From an uncultured Christensenella sp. (GTDB lineage Bacteria; Bacillota; Clostridia; Christensenellales; Borkfalkiaceae), in NCBI GenBank assembly GCA_910577875.1, contig CAJTNY010000038.1:1-9781 (forward strand): DNA of 9,781 bases, written 5' to 3'. The notes under the pieces are model-generated. The model made no database searches and was not told where the DNA came from. It saw nothing but the letters and a program-made list of their open reading frames with translations. Shown here in pieces: positions 1 through 6,782 of the stretch; position 1 is the stretch's first letter, and every line of letters begins with the position of its first letter. Made by a program: the position numbers and the translations under genes.

Positions 1-15
1 CCCCGCCGTTGTGTT

Positions 16-243
16 TTATTCCAATAATTCGTCCAGAGAAATGCCGTACAACTTAGCAAGCTTTATAAAGTTTTGCAATGTCGGTACTGTAGCACCCCAT
101 TCATAAGCTTGATAAGATGAACACGTAATTCCTATTTGTTCGGCAACAAATGCCTGCGTATAACTAAACTGCTTACGTAAATCTCTGAGATTTTTCTTTA
201 AATTCTGTAATTCTTCCATAGAGTATCTCTTTTTGCTTGACAT
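16..243 (-). CDS. XRE/Cro-C1-type HTH transcriptional regulator (75 aa)
   Basis: Small DNA-binding protein consisting almost entirely of one helix-turn-helix domain. Residues about 20-73 carry the XRE pattern: LRKQFSYTQAFVAEQIG (recognition of type TQ..VA..IG), then SSYQAYEWGATVPTL and a closing IKLAKLYGISLDELL. The N-terminal ~18 residues are lysine-rich and probably helical. No effector domain is present, so it is likely a stand-alone repressor or antitoxin-like regulator. It is divergent from the 112-aa gene at 310. The intergenic region holds overlapping promoters and an AACGTTT palindrome that is the obvious candidate operator, which suggests autoregulation. The ATG at 241-243 has no Shine-Dalgarno and lies about 12 nt from the predicted transcription start. 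An in-frame ATG at 217-219 is a possible alternative start. The family is certain; the target is inferred. Confidence 0.88.
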   Translation of the reverse strand: MSSKKRYSMEELQNLKKNLRDLRKQFSYTQAFVAEQIGITCSSYQAYEWGATVPTLQNFIKLAKLYGISLDELLE

Positions 244-266
244 AATAACGTTTCTAACTGTATTAT
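237..266 (+). promoter_or_regulatory. Promoter for the 112-aa gene (TTGACA-18-TATTAT)
   Basis: A perfect -35 TTGACA at 237-242 and a -10 TATTAT at 261-266 are separated by 18 bp. The -35 overlaps the start codon of the divergent HTH gene. The -10 overlaps the -10 of the opposing promoter, so the two probably exclude each other. Confidence 0.7.
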
Positions 267-290
267 AGCAAAAATAACGTTTTAAACGTT
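247..290. promoter_or_regulatory. Candidate operator: AACGTTT repeats and palindrome
   Basis: AACGTTT occurs at 247-253 and 276-282, and its inverted copy AAACGTT at 284-290. The last two form the palindrome AACGTTT-T-AAACGTT. The wider 10-mer AATAACGTTT is repeated at 244-253 and 273-282. The sites flank both promoters of the divergent pair. Binding by the adjacent XRE protein is inferred. Confidence 0.55.
262..270 (-). promoter_or_regulatory. Extended -10 promoter of the HTH regulator (TGCTATAAT)
   Basis: On the minus strand 270-262 reads TGCTATAAT, a perfect extended -10. No good -35 is present; the -35 position falls in the AACGTT palindrome half at 284-290. A repressor bound there would occlude this promoter. 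The predicted start near 255 leaves a leader of only about 12 nt without SD. Confidence 0.6.
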
Positions 291-309
291 AAGACTAAGG
301 AGAAAATAT

Positions 310-648
310 ATGGATTATTGTAATGGGTCAGGCTGTTATTTAACTTCCGCAACGGTGGATTATTACGGCAAAGCGGACGATTGCGAAGAGTTAAACGCAT
401 TAAGGGCTTTCCGCGACGGTTATATGAAGACGGCGGAAGGCGGTGAAGAGCTTATAAAAGATTACTGCGAGGTAGCTCCGAAAATAGTTGAGCTTATAAA
501 TTCTTCTGACAAAAAAGACAAATATTATAAGTATATAAGCGAAGTGGTTGAAAAGTGCGTAAAGCTTATTTCGATGAAAGAAAATGAAAGAGCGCTGACC
601 GAATATAAATTTATGGTAGAAAATTTAAAAACGGAACTTAAAATATGA
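310..648 (+). CDS. Small cytosolic protein of unknown function, CFI-box-like (112 aa)
   Basis: Starts at an ATG with SD AAGGAGA at 297-303. The N-terminus has the pattern C-x-G-S-G-C-Y-L-T-S-A-T-V, followed by D-D-C-E-E-L-N-A-L-R-A-F-R-D at about residues 23-36. This resembles the CFI-box arrangement (a short Cys/Thr-Ala motif followed by a LR.FRD.. helix) seen at the ends of many bacterial proteins and in small stand-alone clostridial proteins. The rest is charged and helical (EELIKDYCEVAPKIVELIN, then a Lys/Glu-rich C-terminus). No signal peptide or membrane segment is visible. Cysteines at about residues 4, 8 and 25 could bind metal or be redox-active, but this is inference. It is monocistronic: own promoter, divergent XRE regulator, terminator 10 nt downstream. 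The family assignment comes from memory of motif shape and is moderate; the function is unknown. Confidence 0.8.
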   Translation: MDYCNGSGCYLTSATVDYYGKADDCEELNALRAFRDGYMKTAEGGEELIKDYCEVAPKIVELINSSDKKDKYYKYISEVVEKCVKLISMKENERALTEYKFMVENLKTELKI

Positions 649-658
649 TTACAATATT

Positions 659-690
659 AAAAGGCTTCCCGAAAAGGAAGTCTTTTAATA
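659..690 (+). terminator. Intrinsic terminator after the 112-aa gene
   Basis: An 11-bp stem AAAAGGCTTCC (659-669) / GGAAGTCTTTT (676-686), with one G-U pair and a 6-nt loop CGAAAA, ends in a T run. It closes the small-protein unit before the pyrH promoter. Confidence 0.85.
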
Positions 691-717
691 TATTTATCGT
701 TATTTATAAAATAGGGG

Positions 718-746
718 TTGCTTTTTATTTTCTTATTTGCTATAAT
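718..746 (+). promoter_or_regulatory. Sigma-A promoter of the pyrH-frr-uppS-cdsA operon
   Basis: TTGCTT at 718-723, a 17-bp spacer, and TATAAT at 741-746 preceded by TGC (extended -10). The predicted start near 753 leaves a ~30-nt leader before the pyrH ATG, with SD AAAAGG upstream of it. Confidence 0.85.
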
Positions 747-782
747 TTATCATAGAGAAAAAATATTCATCAAAAGGTACTT

Positions 783-1493
783 ATGAAACCTAAGTATAAG
801 AGAATTTTAATAAAATTATCGGGGGAAGCGCTTGCAGGCAAACAGGGACACGGTCTTGACGAAAACGTTATTTCTCGGGTTGTGGAACAGATTGCAAAAA
901 TACACGCTATGGGCGTAGAAATCGCGCTTGTTATAGGCGGAGGAAATTTCTGGCGCGGACGTCAGGGAAAGCAAATGGACAGAACAACCGCAGACCATAT
1001 GGGTATGCTTGCCACGGTTATGAATTCGCTCGCTATGATGGACGCGCTCGAACAGCAAGGTATTCCGACACGCGTTCAGACCGCTTTGATTATGACTTCT
1101 GTCGCGGAGCCGTATATTTTGAGGAAAGCTTTGCATCATTTCGAACAGGGAAGAATAGTAATAATGGCGTGCGGGACGGGCAATCCTTACTGTTCAACTG
1201 ATACTGCCGCGGCGCAAAGGGCTTGCGAAATTCAGGCCGACGTCTTAATGATGGCGAAAAACATAGACGGAATTTACGACAGTGACCCTAAAATTAACCA
1301 AAACGCAAAGAAATACGATCATATAAATTATATCGACGTAATTAAAAACGGGATAAAAGCAATGGATGCAACTGCTGCGACAATGTGTATGGAAAATAAT
1401 ATTCCCGTGCTTGCTTTCGGTCTTGACGAAAAAGATTCGCTTATCCACGCGGTTTGCGGCGATAAATTAGGGACAATAATCGATAATAATTGA
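783..1493 (+). CDS. pyrH: UMP kinase (uridylate kinase)
   Basis: Phosphorylates UMP to UDP with ATP in the cytosol, the entry to UTP/CTP synthesis. The 236-aa length is normal for this bacterial amino-acid-kinase-fold enzyme. Visible motifs are the N-terminal phosphate-binding KLSGEAL (11-17), GGGNFWRGR (52-60), DHMGMLATVMNSLAM (71-85), the nucleotide-binding GTGNPYCSTDTAA (131-143) and the ATP-site D-G-I-Y-D-S-D-P (162-169). The Cys at 137 sits where other members usually have Phe or Thr, a mild variation. Start: ATG with a near AAAAGG SD, and the MKPKYKRILIKLSGEAL N-terminus fits the family. It leads the operon with frr 45 bp downstream, a widely conserved order. The usual upstream partners rpsB-tsf are absent; pyrH has its own promoter instead. 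Confidence 0.97.
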   Translation: MKPKYKRILIKLSGEALAGKQGHGLDENVISRVVEQIAKIHAMGVEIALVIGGGNFWRGRQGKQMDRTTADHMGMLATVMNSLAMMDALEQQGIPTRVQTALIMTSVAEPYILRKALHHFEQGRIVIMACGTGNPYCSTDTAAAQRACEIQADVLMMAKNIDGIYDSDPKINQNAKKYDHINYIDVIKNGIKAMDATAATMCMENNIPVLAFGLDEKDSLIHAVCGDKLGTIIDNN

Positions 1494-1538
1494 AAATAAA
1501 AAAACGCTTTGACAATTTTAAGGCGGAAAGGAAATATT

Positions 1539-2111
1539 ATGATAGAAAACGAACAGGCTGAGGAAATACTTTTAGTACTCGACGATAAGCTTTCGAAGAC
1601 GGTTAGTGTTTTGAAAGAAGAATTCACTTCCGTGCGCGCGGGCAGAGCCAACCCTCACATATTAGATAAGGTGATGGTTGATTACTACGGCGCGGCAACA
1701 CCAGTGCCCCAGACAGCGGGAATTTCCGTTCAGGAGGGCAGGTGCCTTGTCATTGCGCCTTGGGACGTTTCCATTTTAAAGGCAATAGAGAAAGCGATTC
1801 AGCTTTCGAATATCGGCATAACGCCCACGAATGACGGTAAAGTGATACGTCTTGTTTTTCCCGAACTTACGGAAGAGAGAAGAAGAGAGCTTACTAAGCA
1901 GATAAAAAAGATGGGCGAGGATTCCAAGGTTGCGGCGCGCAATACCCGCCGTGACGCTATGGATGGAATTAAAAAGCTTAAAAATGATAAAACTCTTTCC
2001 GAAGACGAAGCGGCAGCCTGCGAAAAGGAAATCGAGAAAATCGTTTCCGATGCAATAGCGAAAATTGATTCCGCCGTTTCAGCCAAGGAAAAGGAGATAA
2101 TGACGGTTTGA
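1539..2111 (+). CDS. frr: Ribosome recycling factor
   Basis: Releases ribosomes from mRNA after termination together with EF-G, in the cytosol. The 190 aa compare with ~185 in the family. Characteristic stretches are VRAGRANPHILDKVMVDYYG (about 33-52), the TPVPQTA loop, and the long-helix region LTEERRRELTK followed by VAARNTRRDA. The C-terminal helix is Lys/Glu-rich (coiled-coil arm). Start choice: the ATG at 1539 has SD AAAGGA at 1527-1532 with 6-nt spacing. A TTG at 1509 is in frame but has no SD and would add a non-conserved extension. The stop overlaps the uppS start, so the two are translationally coupled. Follows pyrH in the same operon. Confidence 0.96.
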   Translation: MIENEQAEEILLVLDDKLSKTVSVLKEEFTSVRAGRANPHILDKVMVDYYGAATPVPQTAGISVQEGRCLVIAPWDVSILKAIEKAIQLSNIGITPTNDGKVIRLVFPELTEERRRELTKQIKKMGEDSKVAARNTRRDAMDGIKKLKNDKTLSEDEAAACEKEIEKIVSDAIAKIDSAVSAKEKEIMTV

Positions 2112-2794
2112 TAAGCTCGGTACCCGTACACGTCGGTGTCATAATGGACGGCAACGGCAGATGGGCTAAAAAAAGACTTATGCCGCGTTCTTACGGACAC
2201 AAGTCCGGAATGAACAGAATGATAGGACTTGCGGAACACGCGCGCAAAGCGGGCGTTAAATATCTTACGGTATACGCATTGTCTACGGAAAACCTGTCCA
2301 GCCGTCCGAAAGACGAGTTGGACGGACTTTTCGGTTTATTCCGAAAATACTTCGAAGCGAATGTAAAAAAATTATACGCTAAAAAAGCGCGTGTCAAAAT
2401 AATCGGCGACTTGTCGGCGTTGCCTGACGATCTTATAGAAATTTTGGAAAACGGGGAAAACAATTCTCCGGAAGACGCGGATTTTACGCTTGTTTTTGCA
2501 ATCAATTACGGAAGCAGGAACGAAATTCTTCGTGCGGTCAACCGTGCTGTTGAAACTGGAGAAATTCTTGACGGCGAGAAATTTTCTTCTCTGCTTTATA
2601 CTGCGGACATACCCGACCCCGATTTCATAATACGGACGGGCGGAGAAAAAAGACTGTCGAATTTTCTTACCTATCAGGCGGCTTATGCGGAACTGTATTT
2701 CACGGATGTATTATTTCCGGATTTTTCAGACGCCGAATTCGATAAGGCTTTGAACGACTATGCTTCGCGTGAAAGACGCTTCGGCAAAATTTAA
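2108..2794 (+). CDS. uppS: Undecaprenyl (di-trans,poly-cis) diphosphate synthase
   Basis: Cis-prenyltransferase that condenses farnesyl-PP with IPP to make undecaprenyl-PP, the lipid carrier for peptidoglycan and wall polymers; it acts at the inner face of the membrane. 228 aa, slightly shorter than the ~240-250 typical of the family. Motifs: VIMDGNGRWA (11-20; catalytic Asp14), a YGHKSG segment, LTVYALSTENLSSRP, and RTGGEKRLSNFLTYQ (from 176) followed by YAELYF. The start is TTG at 2108, the only in-frame option that preserves the catalytic motif; the next ATG lies inside MDGNGRW. The TTG overlaps the frr TGA by 4 nt, and an AAGGAG at 2091-2096 inside the frr end serves as SD. Its substrate IPP comes from the pathway of dxr, encoded further along the cluster. 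Confidence 0.95.
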   Translation: MISSVPVHVGVIMDGNGRWAKKRLMPRSYGHKSGMNRMIGLAEHARKAGVKYLTVYALSTENLSSRPKDELDGLFGLFRKYFEANVKKLYAKKARVKIIGDLSALPDDLIEILENGENNSPEDADFTLVFAINYGSRNEILRAVNRAVETGEILDGEKFSSLLYTADIPDPDFIIRTGGEKRLSNFLTYQAAYAELYFTDVLFPDFSDAEFDKALNDYASRERRFGKI

Positions 2795-2803
2795 GAGGTT
2801 TTT

Positions 2804-3691
2804 ATGAAACAAAGAATAATGACGGGTGCGGCTTATATTGCTTTATTGGTCGGATTGCTTGTTATGAAATGGCTTGTGCCTAACGGTTGGGGGTCGCTCG
2901 GGTTCGATGCGCTCTTTACGGCGGTTTCGATTTTGGGAAGTCTGGAACTTTTAAACGCGTTAAAAGAGGTTTCTTTTCCGCAGAAAGTCATCACGGTAGC
3001 ATTTTGCGCGGTAGCGGTTCCTCTCTACGTAGCTGCTCAGATAGCTATGAGGCTTGGGTTCCTTGCCGTCGGAATCTGCGGTTTGTTATTTGCAACCGTT
3101 TTGGCAGGCTTAAACGTATTCGACCACGGTCAGAGTACAATACGCGGCACGATGACTTGTTTTATGACGATTCTTTACTGCGGAGTATTGAGCGTTATGC
3201 TGTCGTCGGTAAATCATCTTGTTGAAAATTCCACGGCGGCGATAATACTTTTGTTCCTCGTTGTCATACTTACGGATACTTTCGCTTTTTTGGTAGGAAG
3301 TTTATTCAAGAAATGGCTTCCCTACAAACTCGCTCCGAAACTCAGCCCTAATAAGACAATAATCGGTGCGATTGGCGGCGTTTTCGGCGGTATGGTCGGC
3401 GCGTTGATAGCTTATTATATCTATTACGGTATGAGTTTGGTTCCCGTGTTCGGAACCCCGCTCGTTTATTCGGGAACGATACCTGCGGTGGTTTCTTTTA
3501 TCCTGATAGGACTTGTAACGTCGATTTTCGCGCAGGTGGGTGACTTGTTCGAAAGCGCGATAAAGCGCGAGTGCCAAATAAAAGATATGGGCAAGATTCT
3601 TCCCGGACACGGCGGCATTCTCGACAGATTCGACAGTATGCTGTTCGGATGCGTAATAGTGCTTTTCTGTTGCGGTATTATAATAATTTAA
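2804..3691 (+). CDS. cdsA: Phosphatidate cytidylyltransferase (CDP-diglyceride synthase)
   Basis: Integral membrane enzyme converting phosphatidic acid and CTP to CDP-diacylglycerol, the precursor of phosphatidylglycerol and cardiolipin. 295 aa with about eight hydrophobic segments throughout. The signature near the C-terminus is complete: ESAIKR (250-255), IKDMGKILPGHGG and LDRFDSM (ending at 279). An earlier SPNKTIIGAIGG segment is also typical. The ATG follows the uppS stop by 9 nt; the upstream AAGAGG is a modest SD. It is the last gene of the pyrH operon, followed by a clear terminator. The final residues are a hydrophobic VIVLFCCGIIII tail. Confidence 0.95.
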   Translation: MKQRIMTGAAYIALLVGLLVMKWLVPNGWGSLGFDALFTAVSILGSLELLNALKEVSFPQKVITVAFCAVAVPLYVAAQIAMRLGFLAVGICGLLFATVLAGLNVFDHGQSTIRGTMTCFMTILYCGVLSVMLSSVNHLVENSTAAIILLFLVVILTDTFAFLVGSLFKKWLPYKLAPKLSPNKTIIGAIGGVFGGMVGALIAYYIYYGMSLVPVFGTPLVYSGTIPAVVSFILIGLVTSIFAQVGDLFESAIKRECQIKDMGKILPGHGGILDRFDSMLFGCVIVLFCCGIIII

Positions 3692-3713
3692 TAATAACGT
3701 TTAAAAGAAAATT

Positions 3714-3736
3714 AAAAGCTCCGTAAGGAGCTTTTT
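3714..3736 (+). terminator. Intrinsic terminator after cdsA
   Basis: Stem AAAAGCTCC (3714-3722) / GGAGCTTTT (3727-3735) with a GTAA loop and a T5 run. It splits the cluster into pyrH-cdsA and dxr-rseP transcription units, although readthrough is possible. Confidence 0.85.
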
Positions 3737-3743
3737 GTTACAT

Positions 3744-3774
3744 TTGTCATTAATTAAAATTTTTCGGGTATAAT
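3744..3774 (+). promoter_or_regulatory. dxr promoter, predicted to give a leaderless mRNA
   Basis: TTGTCA at 3744-3749, a 19-bp spacer and a perfect TATAAT at 3769-3774. The -10 ends only 5 nt before the dxr ATG at 3780, so the expected start (6-8 nt past the -10) coincides with the start codon. No SD is present between them. Confidence 0.65.
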
Positions 3775-3779
3775 AATAA

Positions 3780-4877
3780 ATGAAAAAAATATCTCTTATC
3801 GGAAGTACGGGAAGCATAGGCAGACAGGTCGTCGAAATTGTAAAACGTTACCCTTCGCGCTATAAAATCGTTGCAATGACCGCTAACAGTAATAAATCGC
3901 TGTTTGACAGACAGGTTGCCGAAATAAGACCAGAAGCTTATGCTCTCGCGTCCGAAGACAGAAATGTCGCGCTCGGATTAGCCGAATTTGCAGACGCCGA
4001 TTTGATATTCAATGCGGCGAGCGGTTTTGCGGGACTCGAATACAGTTTAAATGCGGTTCAAGCGGGTAAGCCACTCGCACTTGCAAACAAAGAAAGTCTG
4101 GTTTGTGCAGGAGATTTGATAGTCTCCCTTGCAAAGAAGACGGGCGCGGAAATAATTCCCGTGGACAGCGAACATTCCGCAATCTGGCAATGCCTTAATT
4201 TCGATGCAGGAAAGAGCGTAAGACGGCTTATAATCACTGCGAGCGGCGGGGCGTTCGGCGACAGGAGTTATGAGACGCTGAAAAACGTTACTCCCGACGA
4301 GGCGCTTGCGCATCCTACCTGGAAGATGGGCAAAAAAATCACGATTGACAGCGCAACGCTTATGAACAAAGGCTACGAAGTCATCGAGGCGCACATGTTG
4401 TACGGAACTCCTTATTCGGCAATCGAAACTGTTATTCAACCTCAGAGTATTGTTCATTCGCTCGTTGAATTTGCGGACGGTGCGGTTATGGCGCAAATGA
4501 GTTACCCGACGATGGAAATTCCCGTTCAGCTTGCTTTAAGTTTTCCCGATAGGTTAGTATCTACGGTTAAGTCTATGGACTTTCAAAAAGCGTTTTCTCT
4601 CGGTTTCAAACCGCTTGTACGCGAAAATTATCCGTGTTACGACCTTGCATTGAAGTGCGGCGAAAGCGGTGGTATTTTTCCGTGCGTTATGAACGCTGCG
4701 GACGAGATTGCCGTGAAAGCTTTTCTCGAAGGCAGAATTTCGTTCACTGATATTTTCAGGGTAGTCGACGGGGTTGTACAGACCGCGCATGGCGGGAAAA
4801 TACAAAATTTTGCTCAGCTTACGGAAGTTGATGAAGCGGCGCGGCGCAGCGCGCAAAAAATTATTGAAAGGTTATAA
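3780..4877 (+). CDS. dxr: 1-deoxy-D-xylulose 5-phosphate reductoisomerase
   Basis: Second, committed step of the MEP isoprenoid pathway: converts DXP to 2-C-methyl-D-erythritol 4-phosphate using NADPH and a divalent metal. 365 aa, slightly shorter than the E. coli enzyme. The N-terminal NADPH motif is GSTGSIG (8-14). LANKESLV (101-108) and PVDSEHSAIWQCL (127-139, metal ligands Asp129 and Glu131) are followed by ITASGGAFG (152-160), HPTWKMGKKITIDSATLMNK (178-197) and a GYEVIEA segment with the remaining acidic ligand. The MKKISLIGSTGSIG start is canonical, so the ATG at 3780 is firm despite lacking an SD. Only 2 nt separate its stop from rseP. It provides IPP/DMAPP used by uppS upstream. Confidence 0.97.
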   Translation: MKKISLIGSTGSIGRQVVEIVKRYPSRYKIVAMTANSNKSLFDRQVAEIRPEAYALASEDRNVALGLAEFADADLIFNAASGFAGLEYSLNAVQAGKPLALANKESLVCAGDLIVSLAKKTGAEIIPVDSEHSAIWQCLNFDAGKSVRRLIITASGGAFGDRSYETLKNVTPDEALAHPTWKMGKKITIDSATLMNKGYEVIEAHMLYGTPYSAIETVIQPQSIVHSLVEFADGAVMAQMSYPTMEIPVQLALSFPDRLVSTVKSMDFQKAFSLGFKPLVRENYPCYDLALKCGESGGIFPCVMNAADEIAVKAFLEGRISFTDIFRVVDGVVQTAHGGKIQNFAQLTEVDEAARRSAQKIIERL

Positions 4878-4879
4878 TA

Positions 4880-5992
4880 TTGTTACTTTCGGTTTCTTCG
4901 GTAATGCATACGATTTTTGCGGTTGTTCTTGCAATAGTGATTTTGCTCATAATGATAACCGTTCACGAGTTCGGGCATTATATTGCCGGTAAGGCTTTAA
5001 AATTTAAAATCAACGAATTCGCCATCGGGTTCGGTCCCAAGCTTTTCAGACGCGTTTCAAAAAAGAACGGGGAAGCTTTTTCGATAAGGCTTTTGCCGCT
5101 CGGGGGGTTTTGCGCGTTTGAGGGAGAAGAGGGCGAGGACGGCGAAGCTCATCCCGACAGTTTTAATAAAAAAGCCCCTTGGAAACGAATTATCGTGCTT
5201 ATAGCGGGACCGCTTATGAACTACGTTCTCGCGTTGTTTTTGATAATAATTTCGCAGTTTTCGTTCGGACAGATGCTGTTCAAGGTAGGCTCCGTTACGC
5301 CGGTTGACGAAAGTTATGCGCAGTACAGTCTTTGCGCGGACGACCTAATCATTAACGCAGACGGAAAAGGGATTTATTTGACTACCGACTTGATTTATGC
5401 GCTCAAAGGTAAAAGCGAGGGCGAAATAGTCGAAATGAAAGTTTTGCGCGGCGGAGAAAAAATGAACGTAGAGGTAAAGCTGCGCACAGACTGCGATTTT
5501 AAAAATTCCGAGGAAGCGGGCAAACTTTTCCGTGCGCTGGGTATAGGAACTTATATCGATGGCGACGGCGCCGCACGTTGGGATTGCGCTTACGAAAGTT
5601 ACCGTTTCGGGTTTTTCGAAACGCTCGGCAGGTCGTTTATGTACTCGTTTAAAATAGCGGGAACAATTTTCAGAGTTCTCGGCGAACTTTTGACAGGGCA
5701 TCTCGGAATTTCTTCGATGGGCGGACCTGTTACGACCATTAAGCTTACTTCCGAGGTCGCCGCACAGAGTTTCCAGAGCTTTCTTGAAATTGCAACGTAT
5801 ATCGGGGTAAACCTTGCGGTGTTCAATCTTTTGCCGATACCGGCGCTTGACGGCAGTAAAGTTATTTTCTGCTTGATAGAGTGGATATTCCGAAAACCCG
5901 TGCCGAGAAAAATTGAGGCTGTCATACACGCCGTCGGGTTCTTCTTGATACTCGGTTTTGCAGTACTTGTTGATATATTGCAGTTTATTTGA
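4880..5992 (+). CDS. rseP: RseP-family site-2 zinc metalloprotease (M50)
   Basis: Membrane-embedded protease performing intramembrane cleavage of substrates such as anti-sigma factors or signal-peptide remnants (RasP/RseP family). 370 aa. The first membrane helix carries the zinc motif HEFGH (29-33). A conserved AIGFGPKLF stretch and the GPLMNY segment (110-115) follow, then a single PDZ-like domain at about 120-205 (one PDZ, as in Gram-positive RasP, versus two in E. coli). The third zinc ligand lies in NLLPIPALDG (316-325, Asp324). The C-terminus is hydrophobic. Start: TTG at 4880 with SD AAAGG at 4867-4871 and 8-nt spacing. The downstream ATG at 4904 lacks an SD, so TTG is preferred. It is coupled to dxr across 2 nt. 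Substrates cannot be deduced here. Confidence 0.95.
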   Translation: MLLSVSSVMHTIFAVVLAIVILLIMITVHEFGHYIAGKALKFKINEFAIGFGPKLFRRVSKKNGEAFSIRLLPLGGFCAFEGEEGEDGEAHPDSFNKKAPWKRIIVLIAGPLMNYVLALFLIIISQFSFGQMLFKVGSVTPVDESYAQYSLCADDLIINADGKGIYLTTDLIYALKGKSEGEIVEMKVLRGGEKMNVEVKLRTDCDFKNSEEAGKLFRALGIGTYIDGDGAARWDCAYESYRFGFFETLGRSFMYSFKIAGTIFRVLGELLTGHLGISSMGGPVTTIKLTSEVAAQSFQSFLEIATYIGVNLAVFNLLPIPALDGSKVIFCLIEWIFRKPVPRKIEAVIHAVGFFLILGFAVLVDILQFI

Positions 5993-5995
5993 TTA

Positions 5996-6028
5996 AGGCG
6001 CGCCTTTAAAAAGGCGCGCCTCGTTTTT
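5996..6028. terminator. Terminator between rseP and thiT
   Basis: A strong stem AGGCGCGCC (5996-6004) / GGCGCGCCT (6013-6021), extendable through the A/T loop, ends in T5 (6024-6028) on the plus strand. It lies between convergent genes and the thiT stop codon overlaps the T tract. It clearly terminates rseP. On the minus strand the trailing T run is weak, so bidirectional function is only possible. Confidence 0.85.
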
Positions 6029-6755
6029 ATTCTTCCGTTGCTGATTGTTCAGCTGAAACATCGTTTTCTTTTTGTTTTTTAGTCATCATATTGTATAGTT
6101 TATCAAGGGTTTTAGTCTTTGCAAGCGCGGCGAGCGCGGCGGTGCAGATTGCACAGTCCGCAGGCAGATACACGCATTGGTACACGAACGAATATACAAA
6201 CATATTGCCTGCCGGGATATCCGCCCATATGGCGTCTTCGGCAAAGTACAGGAAACCAGAAATAAGATGGAAGATAAATCTTGCTAAATAAACTATTACC
6301 GTGCCTATGCAAACTTTTGCCGTTACGGGCAGTTTTCCGAATTTAGAAGCGAAACCCATAAGTCCGATACTTGCGAAAGCAAGCAGGTAGTCGAGAATAA
6401 AAGTGTACGGAGTGAGTATAAACGGGTCTGAAATGAAATTGAACAGTCCGAATATGATTCCTGTAACAGTACCCTTGACTGGTCCGAATTTATAAGCATA
6501 AATGAGTAGCGGCACGAAACTTGCAAGGGTTATAGAACCTCCGTATTGTACGGGAGAAATCTTTATAAACGAGAGAGCAAACGAGGCTGCAAGACAGATT
6601 CCCGCATAAGCGATTTCGGAAGTAGAGTATTTCTTATTGAAAATACAGATAAGTACGAGCGCTGTAATAAGAATCGCTATTGCACCCAGCGATACCCAGG
6701 TTACTATATCGGTTGTCTTTTCCGAGACGGCAGAAAGTTGTGAAAATTGAAACAT
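6027..6755 (-). CDS. thiT: ECF transporter S component for thiamine (ThiT/YuaJ family)
   Basis: Membrane substrate-binding subunit that captures thiamine and partners with the shared EcfA-EcfA'-EcfT energizing module (not in this window). 242 aa. Family features are PVQYGGSITLASFVPLLIYA, YKFGPVKGTVTGIIFGLF, FILDYLLAFASIGLMG and RFIFHLISGFLYF, the last containing a His typical of the binding site. The segment usually ending Y-N-G reads YQC here, a possible change at the binding site. An extra N-terminal hydrophobic helix (about residues 17-36) precedes the usual six-helix core. Start: the ATG at 6755 has the SD AAAGGAG just upstream; an in-frame ATG at 6800 lies inside the leader terminator hairpin and is rejected. 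Regulation by the upstream TPP riboswitch supports the substrate. Short Lys/Glu-rich cytoplasmic tail. Confidence 0.93.
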   Translation of the reverse strand: MFQFSQLSAVSEKTTDIVTWVSLGAIAILITALVLICIFNKKYSTSEIAYAGICLAASFALSFIKISPVQYGGSITLASFVPLLIYAYKFGPVKGTVTGIIFGLFNFISDPFILTPYTFILDYLLAFASIGLMGFASKFGKLPVTAKVCIGTVIVYLARFIFHLISGFLYFAEDAIWADIPAGNMFVYSFVYQCVYLPADCAICTAALAALAKTKTLDKLYNMMTKKQKENDVSAEQSATEE

Positions 6756-6782
6756 TGAAACTCCTTTTACCGTCGTGAAATT

